Below, one piece after another: positions 54,457 through 61,398 of a stretch of 64,000 bases of DNA (positions are counted from its first letter, which is position 1; each line of letters begins with the position of its first letter). A model generated the notes under the pieces. The model was not told where the DNA came from and searched no databases. It saw nothing but the letters and a program-made list of their open reading frames with translations. Source of the DNA: Chitinophaga polysaccharea (GTDB lineage Bacteria; Bacteroidota; Bacteroidia; Chitinophagales; Chitinophagaceae); assembly GCF_902150045.1 (NCBI RefSeq), contig NZ_CABFVU010000002.1:360001-424000 (forward strand), written 5' to 3'. The position numbers and the translations under genes were made by a program.

Positions 54457-55875
54457 ATGGCAAACAGCTTATATGACTTTGGAATGATCGGCCTCGGCGT
54501 AATGGGCAGAAACCTGTTGCTCAACATGGCAGATCATGGCTTTTCCGTTATCGGCTTTGATAAAGACGCTGCCAAGAACAGCGCACTGGAAGCAGCCGCT
54601 ACCCCCGGTACTACCGTTAAAGGTGTTGCAGAGCTGGCCGCTATGGTACAGTTGCTGGAACGTCCCCGCAAATTAATGATGCTGGTACCCGCCGGTCAGC
54701 CGGTAGATGACGTGATAGCTTCCCTGTTGCCGCTGCTGGAGCAGGGCGACGTAGTAATAGATGGTGGTAACTCCCACTATACGGACACTTTACGCCGTGT
54801 ACAACATCTCCGCGAAAAAGGTATCCATTTTATGGGTATCGGTGTTTCCGGTGGTGAGCAGGGCGCCCGTACCGGCCCAAGTATTATGCCTGGTGGCGAC
54901 AAGGATGCCTATGCAAAGGTACAACCCATGCTGGAAGCAATTTCCGCCAAGGTAAAGGGTACTCCCTGCGTGGCTTATCTCGGTAAAGAAGGCGCCGGTC
55001 ACTATGTGAAAATGGTGCACAACGGTATTGAATATGCCATTATGCAACTGATCAGTGAAAGCTATACCCTGTTGCAAAAAGGGGCCGGACTGAACAACGA
55101 TCAGCTGCATGAAGTGTTCAAGAACTGGAACCAGGGCGCATTACAATCGTTCCTGGTGGAAATTACCGCCGACATTTTCCTGCAGAACGACGATAAATCC
55201 GATAAGCGCCTGGTAGATGTGATCTCCGATAAAGCAGGTTCCAAAGGAACCGGTAAATGGACCTCACAGGATGCTATGGAACTGCCGGTAGCCGTACCTG
55301 TAATTGATACTGCTGTGGCTATGCGTACCCTCTCCGGTTACAAAGAGCAGCGCCTGCAGGCCGAAGCGATCTATAAAGCTCCTGAAAATACTATTCACGC
55401 CGACGCAGAAATGTGGATCAAACAGGTACATGATGCCCTCTACTTTGCTACCATCCTGAGCTATGCACAGGGATTGGCTATGCTGAGAGAAGCTTCTGCC
55501 GACCTGAAAATGGAGATCCCGTTGCCGGAAGTGGTGAAAGTATGGAGAGGAGGATGTATCATCCGTTCTTCCCTGCTGGAAATATTTACCCAGGCTTACC
55601 AGAAAAATGCCGACCTGGCCAATATCCTGCTGGATGAAGGCGTAGCTTACCTGGTACAATCGGTGGAAAGCAACACCCGCAGCGTAATCGCCCAGGCTGC
55701 CTCCGCAGGAGTGCCCGTAGGCGGATTCATGTCTGCGCTGTCTTATTTCGATGCATTCCGTACCGGCCGCATGGCTACCAACCTGATCCAGGCACAGCGC
55801 GATTACTTCGGCGCACATACCTACCAGCGTATCGATATGCCAGGCACTTTCCATACAGAATGGCAGCAACACTAA
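54457..55875 (+). CDS. gnd: 6-phosphogluconate dehydrogenase (decarboxylating)
   Basis: 472 residues, standard length. NADP-binding MIGLGVMGRNLLLNMADHGF, VIDGGNSHYTDT, the signature GIGVSGGEQGARTGPSIMPGG, catalytic KMVHNGIEYAIMQ and KGTGKWTSQDA are all present. It converts 6-phosphogluconate to ribulose-5-phosphate with NADPH. First gene of gnd-zwf-pgl; zwf begins 24 bases downstream. A TACTTTTA at 54423-54430 is a possible -7 element without a clear -33. Confidence 0.98.
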   Translation: MANSLYDFGMIGLGVMGRNLLLNMADHGFSVIGFDKDAAKNSALEAAATPGTTVKGVAELAAMVQLLERPRKLMMLVPAGQPVDDVIASLLPLLEQGDVVIDGGNSHYTDTLRRVQHLREKGIHFMGIGVSGGEQGARTGPSIMPGGDKDAYAKVQPMLEAISAKVKGTPCVAYLGKEGAGHYVKMVHNGIEYAIMQLISESYTLLQKGAGLNNDQLHEVFKNWNQGALQSFLVEITADIFLQNDDKSDKRLVDVISDKAGSKGTGKWTSQDAMELPVAVPVIDTAVAMRTLSGYKEQRLQAEAIYKAPENTIHADAEMWIKQVHDALYFATILSYAQGLAMLREASADLKMEIPLPEVVKVWRGGCIIRSSLLEIFTQAYQKNADLANILLDEGVAYLVQSVESNTRSVIAQAASAGVPVGGFMSALSYFDAFRTGRMATNLIQAQRDYFGAHTYQRIDMPGTFHTEWQQH

Positions 55876-55899
55876 AAATGTTCATCTTTAATTAAACAT

Positions 55900-57405
55900 A
55901 TGCAGATCCATAAACGCCCGCCTGCGTCCATCCTGTTCATATTCGGAGGCAGTGGCGATTTAAACTACCGGAAACTAACGCCTGCGTTATATAATCTCTT
56001 TTTGGATGATTGGATGCCCGAGCAGTTTGCTATTGCAGGCCTGGGCCGCAGCCCTTACAGCAACGAAGACTATAATAATCACCTGCTGGAAGGGATCAGT
56101 AAGTTTTCCCGTCGGAAGGGCGAGCAGAATGGTCACTGGAAAGATTTCAGTAATCATGTTACTTACCTGCAGATGGATGCAGAAGATCCTGCATCCTATA
56201 GCAAGATCACCGATTTTGTAACAAAGAAGGAAGAAGAGTGGGGCGTACATCCAACCGTTATCTTTTACCTGGCCGTAGCGCCGCAGCTGGTGCCGAATAT
56301 AGCCACCCGTTTAGGGGAGCTGAACCTCTGTTCCGATAAACATTGTACGCGCATTGTAGTGGAAAAACCATTTGGCCATGACCTGCAAAGTGCGCATGAG
56401 CTGAATGAACTGCTGGCGAAAAAATTTACAGAAGAGCAGATCTACCGTATCGATCACTACCTCGGTAAAGAAACTATCCAGAATATCCTGGCATTCCGCT
56501 TCGCAAACGCATTGTTTGAGCCGGTATGGAACCGCAGCTACATCGATAACATCCAGATCACTGCCGCTGAAAGCGTAGGATTGGAAGGCCGGGGTGGTTA
56601 TTACGAAAGGGCAGGGGCCCTGCGTGATATGGTGCAGAACCACATCCTGCAGATCATGTGTATCCTTGCCATGGAGCCACCGGTATCTTTTGATGCCAAC
56701 GAAGTGCGTAACAAGAAAGTGGATGTGCTCAACGCCATCCGCCGCATTACACCGGATAAAGTACATGAACATGCCGTACGCGGACAGTACTCTTCCGGCT
56801 GGATGAAAGGAAATAAAGTAGCCGGCTACCGCGAAGAAAAAGGAGTGGATCCCAAATCCAATATCGATACCTACGCAGCGGTTAAATTTTATATCGATAA
56901 CTGGCGCTGGCAGGGCGTTCCGATTTATGTACGGACCGGTAAATACCTCCATCAGAAAGCGACCAATATTATTGTCACCTTTAAGGAAGCACCTCCTTAT
57001 TCCTTCCCGATTGAAGCTGCCCAGACATGGCGCCCCAACAGGCTCACCATCAGCATTCAGCCGGAAATGGATATCCGGATCCGCTTCCAGGCAAAACGTC
57101 CCGGTCAGACCATGACGCTTGACCCGGTAGACATGACCTTTAATTACGATGCCGCTAATGGTGAACATGCGCCGGAAGCATACGAAACATTGCTGCTGGA
57201 CGTAATGGAAGGAGATGCCACCCTGTTTATGCGCGGCGACCAGGTAGATGCTGCCTGGAAAGTGATCATGCCTATCCTGGAAACATGGGAAAACCGCATG
57301 CCGCAAGACTTTCCGAACTATGCACCCGATTCATGGGGACCCGACGATGCCGATGCACTCGTTGCCCGCGACGGTCATACCTGGATTAATTTACCTACTA
57401 AATAA
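55900..57405 (+). CDS. zwf: Glucose-6-phosphate dehydrogenase
   Basis: 501 residues. Cofactor motif [18 protein letters not shown], active-site [13 protein letters not shown] (catalytic His), and [11 protein letters not shown] are conserved. It catalyses the first, NADPH-producing step of the oxidative pentose-phosphate pathway. Directly downstream of gnd; a terminator-like hairpin separates it from pgl. Confidence 0.98.
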   Translation: MQIHKRPPASILFIFGGSGDLNYRKLTPALYNLFLDDWMPEQFAIAGLGRSPYSNEDYNNHLLEGISKFSRRKGEQNGHWKDFSNHVTYLQMDAEDPASYSKITDFVTKKEEEWGVHPTVIFYLAVAPQLVPNIATRLGELNLCSDKHCTRIVVEKPFGHDLQSAHELNELLAKKFTEEQIYRIDHYLGKETIQNILAFRFANALFEPVWNRSYIDNIQITAAESVGLEGRGGYYERAGALRDMVQNHILQIMCILAMEPPVSFDANEVRNKKVDVLNAIRRITPDKVHEHAVRGQYSSGWMKGNKVAGYREEKGVDPKSNIDTYAAVKFYIDNWRWQGVPIYVRTGKYLHQKATNIIVTFKEAPPYSFPIEAAQTWRPNRLTISIQPEMDIRIRFQAKRPGQTMTLDPVDMTFNYDAANGEHAPEAYETLLLDVMEGDATLFMRGDQVDAAWKVIMPILETWENRMPQDFPNYAPDSWGPDDADALVARDGHTWINLPTK

Positions 57406-57407
57406 TG

Positions 57408-57450
57408 ATTACGGACCATTTGTATAATGGTCCGTAATTCTTTTTGTTTT
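57408..57450 (+). terminator. Intrinsic terminator between zwf and pgl
   Basis: ATTACGGACCATT and AATGGTCCGTAAT form a perfect 13-bp stem around 5 bases, then TCTTTTTGTTTT runs straight into the pgl ATG at 57451. It would stop or attenuate transcription within the pentose-phosphate gene set. Confidence 0.85.
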
Positions 57451-58176
57451 ATGGAACTACATATCGCAAAAGATCCTGCCCAACTGAGTGAAAATGTAGC
57501 GGCATGGATCAGTAACTACATACTGGAAGTATTGCAAACCCAGGAGCGGTTCACATTTGTACTGTCGGGCGGCAATACGCCAAAGCAGTTATACAGCCTC
57601 CTGGCGAAAGCTCCTTACAATATGGTAATACCCTGGGAGAAAATACATTTTTTCTGGGGAGATGAAAGAGATGTGCCTTTTGAAGATGAACGCAATAATG
57701 CCCGCATGGCATTTGAAGCATTACTTGATAAAGTAGGCGCAAATCCCGAAAACATCCATGTGATGCGCACCGATATTGGCCCGGAAGAATCTGCTGCTGA
57801 GTATGAGAAAATCCTGAAATCGTATTTCGGAAAAGAGGATACCACCTTTGACCTGGTGTTACTCGGTATGGGAGACGACGGACATACATTGTCGCTGTTC
57901 CCGGGCTTACCCATTGTACATGAAAAAAAGGCCTGGGTGAAATCATTTTTCCTGGAAGCACAGGATATGTACCGCATTACCTTAACCGCACCTGTGGTGA
58001 ACAGGGCTGCCTGTGTGCTGTTCCTTACCACAGGCGCCAATAAAGCCATCACGCTGAAAAGTGTGATAGAAGGCACCTTTGACGCGGAGAAATATCCTTC
58101 CCAGCTGATCAGGCCGGAAGAAGGTGAGTTACATTGGTTTGTGGACGAAGCCGCTGCCGGCGCAATGGAAATTTAA
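57451..58176 (+). CDS. pgl: 6-phosphogluconolactonase
   Basis: 241 residues from the ATG at 57451 (MELHIAKDPAQ), the start matching family length. Motifs: FVLSGGNTPKQLYSLL, IHFFWGDERDVPF, and LGMGDDGHTLSLFPG with the catalytic His. It hydrolyses 6-phosphogluconolactone, between the Zwf and Gnd steps. Its ATG directly follows the zwf terminator, so expression would depend on read-through or a promoter at that hairpin. Confidence 0.96.
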   Translation: MELHIAKDPAQLSENVAAWISNYILEVLQTQERFTFVLSGGNTPKQLYSLLAKAPYNMVIPWEKIHFFWGDERDVPFEDERNNARMAFEALLDKVGANPENIHVMRTDIGPEESAAEYEKILKSYFGKEDTTFDLVLLGMGDDGHTLSLFPGLPIVHEKKAWVKSFFLEAQDMYRITLTAPVVNRAACVLFLTTGANKAITLKSVIEGTFDAEKYPSQLIRPEEGELHWFVDEAAAGAMEI

Positions 58177-58198
58177 CAAAACCCAAAGCAAGGCCATA

Positions 58199-58240
58199 AG
58201 GGCCCGGACGGATTGCAGGATCCCTCCGGGCCTTCTGCTT
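58199..58240 (+). terminator. Terminator after pgl
   Basis: GGCCCGGA (58201-58208) and TCCGGGCC (58225-58232) pair, followed by TTCTGCTTTCTGCTTT. About 25 bases after the pgl stop. Confidence 0.75.
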
Positions 58241-58291
58241 TCTGCTTTCAGCTATTTTCTGTAGCTTGTGTATTGTAACAACGATGAGATT

Positions 58292-59068
58292 ATGTTTGAT
58301 AAGCCCGTATTCGACGCACACCTGCACATCATTGATCACCGGTTTCCCATGCAGCCTAACCAGGGTTTTATGCCATCGGATTTTTCAGTAGCTGACTACC
58401 GGCAACAGGCCGCTCCGCTGAAGATTGATGGAGGCGCTGTGGTATCCGGCTCTTTCCAGGGATTTGATCAGGGATACCTGCTGGAAGCGTTGAAGCAGCT
58501 GGGGCCTGGTTATGTAGGCGTTACGCAGATACCTGCCAGTACCAGCGATGAGGAAATAGTAGCCCTGCATGAGGCAGGTGTACGTGCTGTAAGGTTTAAT
58601 GTGCAGCGCGGAGGTTCCGAAAGTGTAAAACACCTGGAACAGCTGGGACTGCGTGTATATGAACTGGTGAAATGGCATGTGGAGCTGTATGTGGATTCCC
58701 GGCAGTTGCCGGGATTATCGACCACCCTGCATAAACTGCCTGCTGTGGTAATTGATCACCTGGGGTTATCTAAAGCAGGATTCAAATATTTATTGCCATT
58801 GGTAGAAAAAGGAGCGTGGATAAAAGCAACTGGTTTTAGCCGTTGCGATTTTGACGTGTTAACTGCCATGCGGCAGATTACCGCTATTAATGCAGGCGCA
58901 TTATTATTTGGTACCGATATGCCCTCTACCCGTGCGCCACGTCCATTTGCGGCAGCAGATCTGCAACTGATCCTGCAGAATTTCCCCGAGAAAATTGCCG
59001 CTAAGATATGCCGGGAAAACGCATTGGCATTATACCAGCCGCGGATTTTGTCTGGCTCAGGATTATGA
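58292..59068 (+). CDS. Amidohydrolase family protein with repeat-derived C-terminus
   Basis: 258 residues from the ATG at 58292. Metal-site motif FDAHLHIIDHRFP opens the protein; VVIDHLGLS and LFGTDMPSTRA give the later His and Asp, as in PF04909 amidohydrolases (TIM-barrel hydrolases acting on C-N or C-C bonds). The last eight residues (RILSGSGL) and the stop are encoded by the dispersed repeat whose left end begins at about 59042, so the natural C-terminus was replaced when the repeat arrived. Confidence 0.88.
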   Translation: MFDKPVFDAHLHIIDHRFPMQPNQGFMPSDFSVADYRQQAAPLKIDGGAVVSGSFQGFDQGYLLEALKQLGPGYVGVTQIPASTSDEEIVALHEAGVRAVRFNVQRGGSESVKHLEQLGLRVYELVKWHVELYVDSRQLPGLSTTLHKLPAVVIDHLGLSKAGFKYLLPLVEKGAWIKATGFSRCDFDVLTAMRQITAINAGALLFGTDMPSTRAPRPFAAADLQLILQNFPEKIAAKICRENALALYQPRILSGSGL

Positions 59069-59156
59069 TGATTTTGCTGATTACTTTGAGTTTTTCTTTT
59101 GGATTTTTAAAGATGTTGAGAGATATAAGCAGATGGGGGATAGACTTTAAGAGCGG
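59042..59156 (+). repeat. Single arm of the dispersed repeat
   Basis: GCGGATTTTGTCTGGCTCAGG at 59041 onward, then a GATGATTTTGCTGATTACTTTG-like stretch, closely follows the left arm of the 45440 palindrome. No matching right arm is seen next to it, so this copy is one-sided. A GAGCGGATTATATTTTT segment near 59150 may be the broken inner end. Confidence 0.75.
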
Positions 59157-59194
59157 ATTATATTTTTAGAATTTGAAAATATTCAGGAAGAAAA

Positions 59195-59241
59195 AAAGGA
59201 GCTGGGCTTTTATCTTTTACAGATAAAAGCCCAGCTCCTTT
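59195..59241 (-). terminator. Terminator of the glutamate-synthase-like gene
   Basis: A perfect 21-bp stem, AAAGGAGCTGGGCTTTTATC(T) with its complement, around TTTAC. On the minus strand it ends in a run of seven T, four bases past the stop at 59245. Confidence 0.92.
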
Positions 59242-59244
59242 ATA

Positions 59245-60828
59245 CTAGATCCATGTATCAATTCCCACTGTTTCCATCTCCCTTTTCAGATGTTCCGGCA
59301 TTAGCCCATTCAGTAATGCGCCCGGGGCTGTGCTAGGGTAGATATCTTCAAAAGTTTTTACCTGGTTCATAAATACCCGGCGGAAAATATGCCGCCTGGT
59401 AATATCATGCGGATCTTTTAAACCGGCTGCACCGGTCAGTTCTATGGCGCTTTCTATGGTATCGCGGTGATAATTGGCTACACGGTGTTTTTTATCGTCC
59501 ACCACCAGGCCGGCCGACAGCCATTTATCCTGAGTGGCTACACCTGTGGGACATTTATTGGTGTTGCATACCAGTGCCTGGATACAACCCAGTGCCATCA
59601 TCATTGCACGGGCACTGTTACAGGTATCTGCGCCCAGTGCCATTGCACGCAGCATATGGTAGCCCGTGAGTATTTTACCGGAGGCAATGATTTTCATATG
59701 ATGACGGATATTGAACCCGGTAAGTGTGTCGTGAACAAACGAAAGTCCGTCCATCAGCGGCATTCCCACGGAGTTGGAGAATTCCGGAGGAGCGGCACCG
59801 GTGCCACCTTCCCCGCCGTCTACAGTAATAAAGTCGGGATAAATATCTGTTTCTATCATGGCCTTGCAGATAGCATAAAATTCCCGTTGCTGGCCAACGC
59901 ATAATTTGAACCCAACAGGTTTGCCTTTACTGAGGTCGCGCAGGCGCCGGATAAACAGCATCATTTCACGCGGACTGTTAAATGCTTTATGATAAGGCGG
60001 AGAGAATACAGTGGTATGTGGTTTAACATGACGGATAGCGGCAATTTCGGGCGTGTTCTTGGCTGCCGGCAATATACCGCCATGACCAGGTTTAGCGCCC
60101 TGAGAAATTTTCAATTCTATCATTTTAACTTGTGCGAGCGCACTTTTTTCCGCAAATAAGCTATCGGAAAAATTACCGTCATCATCGCGGCAGCCAAAAT
60201 AACCGGTACCAATTTGCCAGATAATATCCCCTCCCTGTTTGAGATGAGCGTCGCTGATGCCGCCTTCACCTGTATTATGTGCGAAGTTGCCTATTTTAGC
60301 ACCCCCGTTTAACGCCTGTACGGCGTTGTTACTGAGTGATCCGTAGCTCATAGCGCTAACATTCAGGATACTGCCGGAATAGGGTTGTTTACAGTCTTTC
60401 CCGCCAAAGGTCACACGCGGGTCCTTCTCCATATTATCAAAGTTCTGCGGTTGAATAGAATGTGCCATCCATTCATATCCTTCAGCGTATACATTGAACT
60501 GGGTACCAAATGGCTGGGAATCGAGCTCCCGTTTGGCACGCTGGTAAATAGTGGAACGGTCTACCCGGTTAATAGGGCTGCCATCAATATCACTCTCTAC
60601 GAAGTATTGATAGATCTTGGGCCGCAATGCTTCCATCCAGTACCGCATACGGCCCACTATGGGGTAGTTCCGGATAATAGCATGTTTGGTTTGCATGATG
60701 TCGAGTATACCCATGATAACAATGGGTAACACCAATACCAGCAGCCAGAAAACCCAGGGGAAAAATAATCCTAAAACAACGATAACACTTATACTCACAA
60801 CTGAGAACCCAATAAATGCTTTGACCAT
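59245..60828 (-). CDS. FMN-binding glutamate synthase family protein
   Basis: 527 residues. Two N-terminal membrane helices (VVSISVIVVLGLFFPWVFW and a second near 26-46), then a glutamate-synthase-type FMN barrel (PF01645): ILNVSAMSYGSLSNNAVQAL, GEGGISDAHLKQGGDIIWQIG, PGHGGILPAAKN, ITVDGGEGGTGAAPPEF, and an Fe-S-like Cys cluster in CIQALVCNTNKCPTGVAT. Membrane-bound members without the amidotransferase domain are common in Bacteroidota; whether they make glutamate is unproven. Confidence 0.9.
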   Translation of the reverse strand: MVKAFIGFSVVSISVIVVLGLFFPWVFWLLVLVLPIVIMGILDIMQTKHAIIRNYPIVGRMRYWMEALRPKIYQYFVESDIDGSPINRVDRSTIYQRAKRELDSQPFGTQFNVYAEGYEWMAHSIQPQNFDNMEKDPRVTFGGKDCKQPYSGSILNVSAMSYGSLSNNAVQALNGGAKIGNFAHNTGEGGISDAHLKQGGDIIWQIGTGYFGCRDDDGNFSDSLFAEKSALAQVKMIELKISQGAKPGHGGILPAAKNTPEIAAIRHVKPHTTVFSPPYHKAFNSPREMMLFIRRLRDLSKGKPVGFKLCVGQQREFYAICKAMIETDIYPDFITVDGGEGGTGAAPPEFSNSVGMPLMDGLSFVHDTLTGFNIRHHMKIIASGKILTGYHMLRAMALGADTCNSARAMMMALGCIQALVCNTNKCPTGVATQDKWLSAGLVVDDKKHRVANYHRDTIESAIELTGAAGLKDPHDITRRHIFRRVFMNQVKTFEDIYPSTAPGALLNGLMPEHLKREMETVGIDTWI

Positions 60829-60939
60829 AGACGTATTTTTTTGATTTTTTGATGCTCCTTTGGAGATTATGAATACTTCCTTTGCTATTGTTCCTATAAA
60901 TCTAATTAACGTTGCCAGATAAATTTGTTAAATCTTTCG

Positions 60940-61183
60940 CGGATCCTGTCTTTTTCAGGATTCAGATGATTACGCTGATTGACCTGATTTTATTTTCTGT
61001 TAATAGGTAAAGGCGATAAGGAATTAATCTGGTTCTTACTCTTCAAAAAATAAGAACCAGGCTTGTCCGCTAATCATTATAATCCAAAGTCAGGCAACCT
61101 TCGCTCAATATCTGCTTCGATCAAAAGATGAAAATCAGCATAATCATCTGAATCCTGAGTCAGACAAAATCCGCACTATTCCG
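60940..61183. repeat. Palindromic copy of the dispersed repeat
   Basis: Left arm GCGGATCCTGTCTTTTTCAGG from 60940 through ATGATTACGCTGATT; right arm AATCAGCATAATCATCTG... to CAGACAAAATCCGC ending near 61183. The same family as the 45440 element but with a longer, unrelated centre (~150 bases). Confidence 0.8.
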
Positions 61184-61325
61184 CTTCGGTTAAAAAGTAA
61201 AAATCAGTGTAATCATCAAAATCCTGGGTCAGACAAAATCCGCACTATTCCACTTCGGTTAAAAAGTAAAAATCAGTGTAATCATCAAAATCCTGGAAAA
61301 GACAAAATCCGCGTCAGACAAACCC
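61132..61325. repeat. 69-bp tandem duplication of the repeat's right arm
   Basis: Three direct copies start at 61132, 61201 and 61270 (period exactly 69), each carrying AATCAG...TCAGACAAAATCCGC and, in the first two, ACTATTCCGCTTCGGTT; the third is cut short. The copies differ at only a few bases, so the duplication is recent. Confidence 0.9.
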
Positions 61326-61398
61326 CCGCGAAAATCAAACTCTAGTTTTTAAATTATTTTATTATCTTTCAAAATAAGCCGATTCAATCATCCACAAC

